Source of the DNA: Lepidodermella squamata
Lineage: Eukaryota; Gastrotricha
Direction: 5' to 3'
Length of the DNA stretch: 64,000 nucleotides
Assembly (NCBI GenBank): GCA_047495785.1
Contig: JBLDXI010000024.1
Location: 4,898,001 to 4,962,000 of the forward strand
The notes below the pieces were generated by a model that was not told where the DNA came from, did no database searches, and saw only the letters and a list, made by a program, of their open reading frames with translations. Every line of letters begins with the position of its first letter. The stretch's first letter is position 1. Shown here piece after piece: positions 56,899 to 64,000 of this stretch. A program made the translations under genes and the position numbers.

Positions 56899-56915
56899 AA
56901 TTGCGCCACAGAAGC
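56842..56915 (-). tRNA. tRNA-Asn(GTT), unit 3
   Basis: Identical to the unit 1 gene. Confidence 0.95.
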
Positions 56916-57096
56916 TCACGGCAGGCAGAACTAGCAGGAGGCTAAGGCCTAACAACGATTGGCCAAGGTCTGCGAACTTGGGTCCAGTTCGATGTGCAGT
57001 CATTAGAGTAGCGGACGCGATTTTATCCTTTACGGCTTTTGCAGCCGACAAGCTTTTGTGATACACCAGCTTAACATTACCTCACCCCTCACGCGA

Positions 57097-57182
57097 CCCG
57101 CGATAGCTCAGCTGGTAGAGCGGAGGACTGTAGATGCAACGCAGCTATCCTTAGGTCGGTGGTTCAAGTCCGCCTCGCGGGA
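57097..57182 (+). tRNA. tRNA-Tyr(GTA) with intron, unit 3
   Basis: Identical to the unit 1 gene, intron included. Confidence 0.95.
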
Positions 57183-57261
57183 TCGATGACTTTTTTACAG
57201 CTGATGAGCCCGCAGAATCGGTTATTTTCGAGCCTCGAAGAAGCTTTGCCATCTTGCATCA

Positions 57262-57333
57262 GGCCCGTTGGTCTAGGGGTATGATTCTCGCTTTGGGTGC
57301 GAGAGGTCTCGGGTTCAAATCCCGGACGGGCCC
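57262..57333 (+). tRNA. tRNA-Pro(TGG), unit 3
   Basis: Identical to the unit 1 gene. Confidence 0.95.
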
Positions 57334-57419
57334 AAGCTTTTTGATATAATAGCCGAAGCGGCGGCATTACAAAAGGTGCATGCAATAAATAGCCTTCAGC
57401 AAGTAATGCTATCATAGCG

Positions 57420-57490
57420 GCATCGGTGGTTCAGTGGTAGAATTCTCGCCTGCCACGCGGGAGGCCCGGGTTCGATTCCCGGCCGATGCA
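57420..57490 (+). tRNA. tRNA-Gly(GCC), unit 3
   Basis: Identical to the unit 1 gene. Confidence 0.95.
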
Positions 57491-57588
57491 AGCGACCCTG
57501 TTTTTGCATGAAAGCTTTGAGCAGCACCCGGCGAACAATGAAGCGCGGAAATTCAAAAGCAATGCCAACAGACTCCATGTCACCAAAA

Positions 57589-57660
57589 TCCTTGGTAGTA
57601 TAGTGGTTAGTATCCCCGCCTGTCACGCGGGAGACCAGGGTTCGATTCCCTGCCAAGGAG
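57589..57660 (+). tRNA. tRNA-Asp(GTC), unit 3
   Basis: Identical to the unit 1 gene. Confidence 0.95.
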
Positions 57661-57733
57661 TCAGCTTTTTACATGCGGATTTGTGGATTTCAAGCAAATT
57701 TATTCAGTAATAACGTGCAAAAATGTTGATTGC

Positions 57734-57806
57734 CGCCCGATGTGGGGCTCGAACCCACGACCCTGGGATTAAGAGTCCCATGCTCTACCGACTGAGCTAA
57801 CCGGGC
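57734..57806 (-). tRNA. tRNA-Lys(CTT), unit 3
   Basis: Identical to the unit 1 gene. Confidence 0.95.
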
Positions 57807-57896
57807 TTAGCCGACATAGCTGATGACTAGGGCAGGTTCAAAGACCCAAATCAGGCATGCGACACGAGTCAGAGACAGAGAGTGTGTAAAAACATT

Positions 57897-57969
57897 CGAG
57901 GCTGCCAGGAGTCGAACCTGGAATCTTCTGATCCGTAGTCAGACGCGTTGTCCATTGCGCCACAACCCC
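57897..57969 (-). tRNA. tRNA-Arg(ACG), unit 3
   Basis: Identical to the unit 1 gene; 9-base-short spacer follows. Confidence 0.95.
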
Positions 57970-58032
57970 ATCGTGTTGATTTAGCATCATGATACGTACA
58001 GCGTTGTAGCACAGGAAAAAGCATAAAATGTA

Positions 58033-58116
58033 TGTCAGAAGTGGGATTCGAACCCACGCCAGTAGAAACTGACTGCGACCTGAACGCAGCGCCTTGGACC
58101 GCTCGGCCATCCTGAC
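58033..58116 (-). tRNA. tRNA-Leu(CAG), unit 3
   Basis: Identical to the unit 1 gene. Confidence 0.95.
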
Positions 58117-58281
58117 GGGATGGTGGTATAGATTGATATCCCGCAGACGGCATTTCGCAAAGCCAGTAGAGCGTCGCCACAAAGTACTTAGTTTAATTAC
58201 CTGTTGCCAATATAAAACTTAAACTAGCCAGCAATGTCGATCAGGGTGTATCGTTGTTGAAACTGCTGAATGAGCACTCAA

Positions 58282-58363
58282 GTCGCTATGCCCGAGTGGT
58301 TAAGGGGTCTGACTAGAAATCAGATGCGGTCTCCGCGCGTAGGTTCAAATCCTACTGGCGACG
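58282..58363 (+). tRNA. tRNA-Ser(AGA), unit 3/4 junction
   Basis: Identical to the gene at 51550; the spacer after it has an extra AT. Confidence 0.95.
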
Positions 58364-58442
58364 ACAGTTATTTTTGCAATATAACGACTGAAAGTCAGTT
58401 CTGCAATTAGTCTCCATAATATACAGTCCTCGCATTCATCAG

Positions 58443-58514
58443 GCGTCAGTGGTGTAACGGTCAGCATGGTTGCCTTCCAAGCAGCCGATCCGGGTTCGAC
58501 TCCCGGCTGACGCA
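58443..58514 (+). tRNA. tRNA-Gly(TCC), unit 4
   Basis: Identical to the unit 1 gene. Confidence 0.95.
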
Positions 58515-58601
58515 CACGTTTTTAGCTCACACGTTTGAGAGCAGCAAACGCATTGCTAGTGACGAGATGAAAGCTTTCCTTTCCAAAAGCAGCGTTCGAG
58601 A

Positions 58602-58673
58602 GGTCCCATGGTGTAGCGGTTAGCACTCTGGACTCTGAATCCAGCGACTCGAGTTCGATTCTCGATGGGACCT
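58602..58673 (+). tRNA. tRNA-Gln(CTG), unit 4
   Basis: Identical gene; its 3' flank reads GATCAG as in dispersed clusters A and C, where the other units have GATCGG. Confidence 0.95.
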
Positions 58674-58771
58674 TGATCAGTTTTTTCAAACAAACATAGC
58701 TGGAACTCAACAGCTGGAAACTTGCGATCATAATATTTGTTACCATTCAAACCTTTTCTTTCACTAGCCTA

Positions 58772-58843
58772 GGGGGCATAGCTCAGTGGTAGAGCGTCTC
58801 ATTCGCATTGTGAAGGTCTCGGGTTCAATCCCCGATGCCTCCA
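58772..58843 (+). tRNA. tRNA-Ala(CGC), unit 4
   Basis: Identical to the unit 1 gene. Confidence 0.92.
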
Positions 58844-58934
58844 GTTGGCACTTTTTTCGCGTAAATGTTGAGAAGTAACAGCCATAATACTGATGATATG
58901 AATCGGAAATAAGTCTAAGCATGCGAAAAAAGAG

Positions 58935-59018
58935 TGTCAGAAGTGGGGTTCGAACCCACGCCCTCTTTCGAGGACCAGATCTTGAGTCTGGCGCCTTAGA
59001 CCGCTCGGCCATCCTGAC
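58935..59018 (-). tRNA. tRNA-Leu(CAA), unit 4
   Basis: Identical to the unit 1 gene. Confidence 0.95.
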
Positions 59019-59120
59019 CGTCTGACTGAATATTCAATTTGATTCAGATGAACCAGCGCGGGTTCAGCTTCGAGCATGCAATAAACCTCAAATCTTGTAT
59101 AGGCTATACTTCATGTGACA

Positions 59121-59193
59121 GGCGCTGTGGCGAAATGGCTATCGCGTCGGACTTCGGATCCGAAGATTGTGGGTTCGAGTCCCATCAGCGTCG
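59121..59193 (+). tRNA. tRNA-Arg(TCG), unit 4
   Basis: Identical to the unit 1 gene. Confidence 0.95.
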
Positions 59194-59306
59194 TCCGCTT
59201 TTGTATTTTTGTTAGTTTCAGTAGGCTTCTGAAGCCATTTAAACAAATGTTTCGACAACTGCTTGCGTAAATTTAATCTGCCTGCAATCTACCACGCATT
59301 TCAAGG

Positions 59307-59379
59307 GCCTTCCTAGCTCAGTCGGTAGAGCATGTGACTTTTAATCACAGGGTCGGGGGTTCGAGTCCCCCGGAGGGCG
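59307..59379 (+). tRNA. tRNA-Lys(TTT), unit 4
   Basis: Identical to the unit 1 gene. Confidence 0.95.
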
Positions 59380-59466
59380 CAAGCTTTTTCCTCAGTTGCT
59401 CGGTTTAGCTGCATTCGGCTGATTTCACCGCTTCGTCGAATCACTTGCTTTGGCGTTAACTACGAA

Positions 59467-59539
59467 GGGGGATTAGCTCAAATGGTAGAGCGCTCGCTTA
59501 GCATGCGAGAGGTAACGGGATCGACGCCCGTATCCTCCA
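59467..59539 (+). tRNA. tRNA-Ala(AGC), unit 4
   Basis: Identical to the unit 1 gene. Confidence 0.92.
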
Positions 59540-59597
59540 CAATTTTTTCTGCCTGTAGAAATGAGACGTCGTCCCTGAAATTCTAGCTGTCACCTTC

Positions 59598-59669
59598 GGC
59601 TCAGTAGCTTAGTGGTAGAGCGTCTGCCTAGTAAGCAGAAGATCGAGGGTTCGATCCCCCCCTGAGCCT
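59598..59669 (+). tRNA. tRNA-Thr(AGT), unit 4
   Basis: Identical to the unit 1 gene. Confidence 0.95.
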
Positions 59670-59753
59670 GGTATTGGGTGAATTTTTTGAAAATAAAGCC
59701 ACAAAACTTTGCCAGTCAGTTTTTATGTTGCAGGCGTGGAAATGATAAAAATG

Positions 59754-59825
59754 TTCCCTGACCGGGAATCGAACCCGGGCCGCCGCGGTGAAAGCGCGGA
59801 ATCCTAACCACTAGACCATCAGGGA
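59754..59825 (-). tRNA. tRNA-Glu(TTC), unit 4
   Basis: Identical to the unit 1 gene. Confidence 0.95.
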
Positions 59826-59907
59826 GATGATGACAACGAGACCACTGGACGTGGTGTTCATCTGTCATTCAGCGCTTTTCGCAGGTTGTCAAAGGTAAAA
59901 ATGCGGC

Positions 59908-59979
59908 GGGCCCGTTCGGGAATTGAACCCGAGACCTCTCGCACCCGAAGCGAGAATCATACCCCTAGACCAACGGGCC
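59908..59979 (-). tRNA. tRNA-Pro(CGG), unit 4
   Basis: Identical to the unit 1 gene. Confidence 0.95.
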
Positions 59980-60054
59980 GGTGCTACGCTGCCGCTAGGA
60001 AGGCTCTACCTAAGCGTTCGTAATGACACTTGGGGTTACCAAAAACGTGGGGCA

Positions 60055-60127
60055 CGCCGAGACCCGGGATCGAACCAGGGACCTTTAGATCTTCAGTCTA
60101 ACGCTCTCCCAAATGAGCTATCTCGGC
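60055..60127 (-). tRNA. tRNA-Phe(GAA), unit 4 variant
   Basis: One substitution in the D-arm: GCTCATTTGG instead of GCTCAGTTGG, which also lies in the A-box promoter. Confidence 0.88.
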
Positions 60128-60201
60128 TGTTATGTACAGCAGTGGTAAAGTTGATGCTTCGCTAGCTCATTGCAGGCTGTTATAGTTTGATCTAAAAATT
60201 G

Positions 60202-60218
60202 CGCTCCTGGGTGGGCTC

Positions 60219-60258
<40 letters not shown>

Positions 60259-60275
60259 AATTGCGCCACAGAAGC
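60202..60275 (-). tRNA. tRNA-Asn(GTT), unit 4
   Basis: Identical to the unit 1 gene. Confidence 0.95.
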
Positions 60276-60456
60276 TCACGGCAGGCAGAACTAGCAGGAG
60301 GCTAAGGCCTAACAACGATTGGCCAAGGTCTGCGAACTTGGGTCCAGTTCGATGTGCAGTCATTAGAGTAGCGGACGCGATTTTATCCTTTACGGCTTTT
60401 GCAGCCGACAAGCTTTTGTGATACACCAGCTTAACATTACCTCACCCCTCACGCGA

Positions 60457-60542
60457 CCCGCGATAGCTCAGCTGGTAGAGCGGAGGACTGTAGATGCAAC
60501 GCAGCTATCCTTAGGTCGGTGGTTCAAGTCCGCCTCGCGGGA
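60457..60542 (+). tRNA. tRNA-Tyr(GTA) with intron, unit 4
   Basis: Identical to the unit 1 gene, intron included. Confidence 0.95.
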
Positions 60543-60621
60543 TCGATGACTTTTTTACAGCTGATGAGCCCGCAGAATCGGTTATTTTCGAGCCTCGAAG
60601 AAGCTTTGCCATCTTGCATCA

Positions 60622-60693
60622 GGCCCGTTGGTCTAGGGGTATGATTCTCGCTTTGGGTGCGAGAGGTCTCGGGTTCAAATCCCGGACGGGCCC
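60622..60693 (+). tRNA. tRNA-Pro(TGG), unit 4
   Basis: Identical to the unit 1 gene. Confidence 0.95.
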
Positions 60694-60779
60694 AAGCTTT
60701 TTGATATAATAGCCGAAGCGGCGGCATTACAAAAGGTGCATGCAATAAATAGCCTTCAGCAAGTAATGCTATCATAGCG

Positions 60780-60850
60780 GCATCGGTGGTTCAGTGGTAG
60801 AATTCTCGCCTGCCACGCGGGAGGCCCGGGTTCGATTCCCGGCCGATGCA
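60780..60850 (+). tRNA. tRNA-Gly(GCC), unit 4
   Basis: Identical to the unit 1 gene. Confidence 0.95.
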
Positions 60851-60948
60851 AGCGACCCTGTTTTTGCATGAAAGCTTTGAGCAGCACCCGGCGAACAATG
60901 AAGCGCGGAAATTCAAAAGCAATGCCAACAGACTCCATGTCACCAAAA

Positions 60949-61020
60949 TCCTTGGTAGTATAGTGGTTAGTATCCCCGCCTGTCACGCGGGAGACCAGGG
61001 TTCGATTCCCTGCCAAGGAG
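60949..61020 (+). tRNA. tRNA-Asp(GTC), unit 4
   Basis: Identical to the unit 1 gene. Confidence 0.95.
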
Positions 61021-61093
61021 TCAGCTTTTTACATGCGGATTTGTGGATTTCAAGCAAATTTATTCAGTAATAACGTGCAAAAATGTTGATTGC

Positions 61094-61166
61094 CGCCCGA
61101 TGTGGGGCTCGAACCCACGACCCTGGGATTAAGAGTCCCATGCTCTACCGACTGAGCTAACCGGGC
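61094..61166 (-). tRNA. tRNA-Lys(CTT), unit 4
   Basis: Identical to the unit 1 gene. Confidence 0.95.
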
Positions 61167-61256
61167 TTAGCCGACATAGCTGATGACTAGGGCAGGTTCA
61201 AAGACCCAAATCAGGCATGCGACACGAGTCAGAGACAGAGAGTGTGTAAAAACATT

Positions 61257-61329
61257 CGAGGCTGCCAGGAGTCGAACCTGGAATCTTCTGATCCGTAGTC
61301 AGACGCGTTGTCCATTGCGCCACAACCCC
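61257..61329 (-). tRNA. tRNA-Arg(ACG), unit 4
   Basis: Identical to the unit 1 gene; the spacer after it has the 9-base long form, as in unit 1. Confidence 0.95.
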
Positions 61330-61401
61330 ATCGTGTTGAGTTAGCATCATATCGTTGATGATACGTACAGCGTTGTAGCACAGGAAAAAGCATAAAATGT
61401 A

Positions 61402-61485
61402 TGTCAGAAGTGGGATTCGAACCCACGCCAGTAGAAACTGACTGCGACCTGAACGCAGCGCCTTGGACCGCTCGGCCATCCTGAC
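61402..61485 (-). tRNA. tRNA-Leu(CAG), unit 4
   Basis: Identical to the unit 1 gene. Confidence 0.95.
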
Positions 61486-61650
61486 GGGATGGTGGTATAG
61501 ATTGATATCCCGCAGACGGCATTTCGCAAAGCCAGTAGAGCGTCGCCACAAAGTACTTAGTTTAATTACCTGTTGCCAATATAAAACTTAAACTAGCCAG
61601 CAATGTCGATCAGGGTGTATCGTTGTTGAAACTGCTGAATGAGCACTCAA

Positions 61651-61732
61651 GTCGCTATGCCCGAGTGGTTAAGGGGTCTGACTAGAAATCAGATGCGGTC
61701 TCCGCGCGTAGGTTCAAATCCTACTGGCGACG
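61651..61732 (+). tRNA. tRNA-Ser(AGA), unit 4/5 junction
   Basis: Identical to the gene at 51550. Confidence 0.95.
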
Positions 61733-61809
61733 ACAGTTATTTTTGCAATATAACGACTGAAAGTCAGTTCTGCAATTAGTCTCCATAATACAGTCCTCGC
61801 ATTCATCAG

Positions 61810-61881
61810 GCGTCAGTGGTGTAACGGTCAGCATGGTTGCCTTCCAAGCAGCCGATCCGGGTTCGACTCCCGGCTGACGCA
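61810..61881 (+). tRNA. tRNA-Gly(TCC), unit 5
   Basis: Identical gene; one base differs in the 3' flank (GCAAACG instead of GCACACG). Confidence 0.95.
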
Positions 61882-61968
61882 AACGTTTTTAGCTCACACG
61901 TTTGAGAGCAGCAAACGCATTGCTAGTGACGAGATGAAAGCTTTCCTTTCCAAAAGCAGCGTTCGAGA

Positions 61969-62040
61969 GGTCCCATGGTGTAGCGGTTAGCACTCTGGAC
62001 TCTGAATCCAGCGACTCGAGTTCGATTCTCGATGGGACCT
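61969..62040 (+). tRNA. tRNA-Gln(CTG), unit 5
   Basis: Identical to the unit 1 gene. Confidence 0.95.
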
Positions 62041-62138
62041 TGATCGGTTTTTTCAAACAAACATAGCTGGAACTCAACCGCTGGAAACTTGCGATCATAA
62101 TATTTGTTACCATTCAAACCTTTTCTTTCACTAGCCTA

Positions 62139-62210
62139 GGGGGCATAGCTCAGTGGTAGAGCGTCTCATTCGCATTGTGAAGGTCTCGGGTTCAATCCCC
62201 GATGCCTCCA
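62139..62210 (+). tRNA. tRNA-Ala(CGC), unit 5
   Basis: Identical to the unit 1 gene. Confidence 0.92.
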
Positions 62211-62301
62211 GTTGGCACTTTTTTCGCGTAAATGTTGAGAAGTAACAGCCATAATACTGATGATATGAATCGGAAATAAGTCTAAGCATGCGAAAAAAGA
62301 G

Positions 62302-62385
62302 TGTCAGAAGTGGGGTTCGAACCCACGCCCTCTTTCGAGGACCAGATCTTGAGTCTGGCGCCTTAGACCGCTCGGCCATCCTGAC
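62302..62385 (-). tRNA. tRNA-Leu(CAA), unit 5
   Basis: Identical to the unit 1 gene. Confidence 0.95.
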
Positions 62386-62487
62386 CGTCTGACTGAATAT
62401 TCAATTTGATTCAGATGAACCAGCGCGGGTTCAGCTTCGAGCATGCAATAAACCTCAAATCTTGTATAGGCTATACTTCATGTGACA

Positions 62488-62560
62488 GGCGCTGTGGCGA
62501 AATGGCTATCGCGTCGGACTTCGGATCCGAAGATTGTGGGTTCGAGTCCCATCAGCGTCG
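62488..62560 (+). tRNA. tRNA-Arg(TCG), unit 5
   Basis: Identical to the unit 1 gene. Confidence 0.95.
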
Positions 62561-62673
62561 TCCGCTTTTGTATTTTTGTTAGTTTCAGTAGGCTTCTGAA
62601 GCCATTTAAACAAATATTTCGACAACTGCTTGCGTAAATTTAATCTGCCTGCAATCTACCACGCATTTCAAGG

Positions 62674-62746
62674 GCCTTCCTAGCTCAGTCGGTAGAGCAT
62701 GTGACTTTTAATCACAGGGTCGGGGGTTCGAGTCCCCCGGAGGGCG
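62674..62746 (+). tRNA. tRNA-Lys(TTT), unit 5
   Basis: Identical to the unit 1 gene. Confidence 0.95.
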
Positions 62747-62833
62747 CAAGCTTTTTCCTCAGTTGCTCGGTTTAGCTGCATTCGGCTGATTTCACCGCTT
62801 CGTCGAATCACTTGCCGTGGCGTTAACTACGAA

Positions 62834-62906
62834 GGGGGATTAGCTCAAATGGTAGAGCGCTCGCTTAGCATGCGAGAGGTAACGGGATCGACGCCCGTAT
62901 CCTCCA
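62834..62906 (+). tRNA. tRNA-Ala(AGC), unit 5
   Basis: Identical gene; 17-base long-form spacer follows. Confidence 0.92.
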
Positions 62907-62981
62907 CAATTTTTTCTGCCTGTAGAAACGGTTTGTTCGCCGAAATGAGACGTCGTCCCTGAAATTCTAGCTGTCACCTTC

Positions 62982-63053
62982 GGCTCAGTAGCTTAGTGGT
63001 AGAGCGTCTGCCTAGTAAGCAGAAGATCGAGGGTTCGATCCCCCCCTGAGCCT
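62982..63053 (+). tRNA. tRNA-Thr(AGT), unit 5
   Basis: Identical to the unit 1 gene. Confidence 0.95.
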
Positions 63054-63137
63054 GGTATTGGGTGAATTTTTTGAAAATAAAGCCACAAAACTTTGCCAGT
63101 CAGTTTTTATGTTGCAGGCGTGGAAATGATAAAAATG

Positions 63138-63209
63138 TTCCCTGACCGGGAATCGAACCCGGGCCGCCGCGGTGAAAGCGCGGAATCCTAACCACTAGAC
63201 CATCAGGGA
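63138..63209 (-). tRNA. tRNA-Glu(TTC), unit 5
   Basis: Identical to the unit 1 gene. Confidence 0.95.
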
Positions 63210-63291
63210 GATGATGACAACGAGACCACTGGACGTGGTGTTCATCTGTCATTCAGCGCTTTTCGCAGGTTGTCAAAGGTAAAAATGCGGC

Positions 63292-63363
63292 GGGCCCGTT
63301 CGGGAATTGAACCCGAGACCTCTCGCACCCGAAGCGAGAATCATACCCCTAGACCAACGGGCC
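63292..63363 (-). tRNA. tRNA-Pro(CGG), unit 5
   Basis: Identical to the unit 1 gene. Confidence 0.95.
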
Positions 63364-63438
63364 GGTGCTACGCTGCCGCTAGGAAGGCTCTACCTAAGCG
63401 TTCGTAATGACACTTGGGGTTACCAAAAACGTGGGGCA

Positions 63439-63511
63439 CGCCGAGACCCGGGATCGAACCAGGGACCTTTAGATCTTCAGTCTAACGCTCTCCCAACTGA
63501 GCTATCTCGGC
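63439..63511 (-). tRNA. tRNA-Phe(GAA), unit 5
   Basis: Identical to the unit 1 gene. Confidence 0.95.
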
Positions 63512-63585
63512 TGTTATGTACAGCAGTGGTAAAGTTGATGCTTCGCTAGCTCATTGCAGGCTGTTATAGTTTGATCTAAAAATTG

Positions 63586-63602
63586 CGCTCCTGGGTGGGC
63601 TC

Positions 63603-63642
<40 letters not shown>

Positions 63643-63659
63643 AATTGCGCCACAGAAGC
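63586..63659 (-). tRNA. tRNA-Asn(GTT), unit 5
   Basis: Identical to the unit 1 gene. Confidence 0.95.
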
Positions 63660-63840
63660 TCACGGCAGGCAGAACTAGCAGGAGGCTAAGGCCTAACAAC
63701 GATTGGCCAAGGTCTGCGAACTTGGGTCCAGTTCGATGTGCAGTCATTAGAGTAGCGGACGCGATTTTATCCTTTACGGCTTTTGCAGCCGACAAGCTTT
63801 TGTGATACACCAGCTTAACATTACCTCACCCCTCACGCGA

Positions 63841-63926
63841 CCCGCGATAGCTCAGCTGGTAGAGCGGAGGACTGTAGATGCAACGCAGCTATCCTTAGGT
63901 CGGTGGTTCAAGTCCGCCTCGCGGGA
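63841..63926 (+). tRNA. tRNA-Tyr(GTA) with intron, unit 5
   Basis: Identical gene, intron included; the last complete gene before the window ends inside unit 5. Confidence 0.95.
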
Positions 63927-64000
63927 TCGATGACTTTTTTACAGCTGATGAGCCCGCAGAATCGGTTATTTTCGAGCCTCGAAGAAGCTTTGCCATCTTG

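Larger units (their letters stand above)
48232..64000. repeat. tandem array of a 3.36 kb unit with 20 tRNA genes
   Basis: Head-to-tail array still running at the window end, about 4.7 copies. Periods measured from Ser-AGA to Ser-AGA are 3357, 3375 and 3369 bases; the first unit is 3366 by extrapolation. Units differ by scattered substitutions and a few small indels only. Every unit 1 gene and the Ser gene closing it is followed on its own strand by a run of four or more T, as expected of pol III termination; in the other units the same spacers are retained with few changes. Anticodons in order: TCC, CTG, CGC, CAA(-), TCG, TTT, AGC, AGT, TTC(-), CGG(-), GAA(-), GTT(-), GTA, TGG, GCC, GTC, CTT(-), ACG(-), CAG(-), AGA. 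The first copy begins inside tRNA-Ser. Confidence 0.97.

Noticed and set aside
48422-63549. Recurring 60-117 codon open frames across the tandem array, such as 48699-48911 and 51097-51450
   Set aside because: They are translations through tRNA genes and spacers; they repeat with the unit and have no independent coding signal.
48232-64000. Possible CRISPR array because of regular repetition
   Set aside because: The period is 3.36 kb with tRNA genes inside; there are no short repeats with unique spacers.

Overview
The window looks like nuclear DNA of an invertebrate animal, most likely a nematode. Genes are split by mostly short AT-rich introns with TTTTCAG or TTTTTAG acceptors. The gene content is metazoan: a metabotropic glutamate receptor, a Cys-loop channel, antiquitin, a Niemann-Pick C2-like lipid carrier, GPI-anchored Ly6-like proteins and a calponin of the multi-repeat nematode type. 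The species cannot be fixed from the sequence alone. There is no operon structure, rRNA or CRISPR.

Layout. 1-892: AT-rich flank. 893-9593 (+): metabotropic glutamate receptor in 13 inferred exons, with a tail built from tiny phase-1 exons. 9.91-11.02 kb, 19.33-20.09 kb and 33.77-34.48 kb: three dispersed fragments of a tRNA gene cluster. 11.77-12.87 and 18.13-19.24 kb: a direct segmental duplication, each copy with a 131-residue Ly6-like GPI protein gene (-). 14.78-16.14 kb: terminal-inverted-repeat element with a long hairpin nested inside. 21.7-25.05 kb (-): ALDH7A1/antiquitin. 26.07-30.41 kb: an apparently intact ISL2EU-type DNA transposon with convergent genes for a SWIM/YqaJ nuclease and a THAP/DDE transposase. 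31.16-33.56 kb (+): a predicted L-type-lectin-like domain joined to a Cys-loop ligand-gated channel. 35.17-35.67 kb (-): ML/NPC2-like protein. 37.55-43.44 kb (-): calponin with a CH domain and seven repeats. 43.44-48.23 kb: non-coding.

48.23-64.0 kb is a head-to-tail tandem array with a period of 3.36-3.38 kb, still running at the right edge. Each period carries 20 tRNA genes on both strands with 20 different anticodons for 14 amino acids and no anticodon repeated. Each unit 1 gene, and the Ser gene closing that unit, has a T4+ run just 3' of it, as expected for pol III termination. Met, Ile, Val, His, Cys and Trp are absent. The array contributes 93 complete tRNA genes and the three dispersed fragments 14 more. 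Small indels are shared between units in a mosaic way, which points to unequal exchange or gene conversion.

The protein genes do not form one pathway; several are membrane or secreted proteins (glutamate receptor, channel, Ly6-like, NPC2-like). The strongest candidates for something undescribed are the tRNA mega-array with its dispersed rearranged fragments, and the lectin-channel fusion. All exon models come from splice-site and frame reading only and need transcript support.
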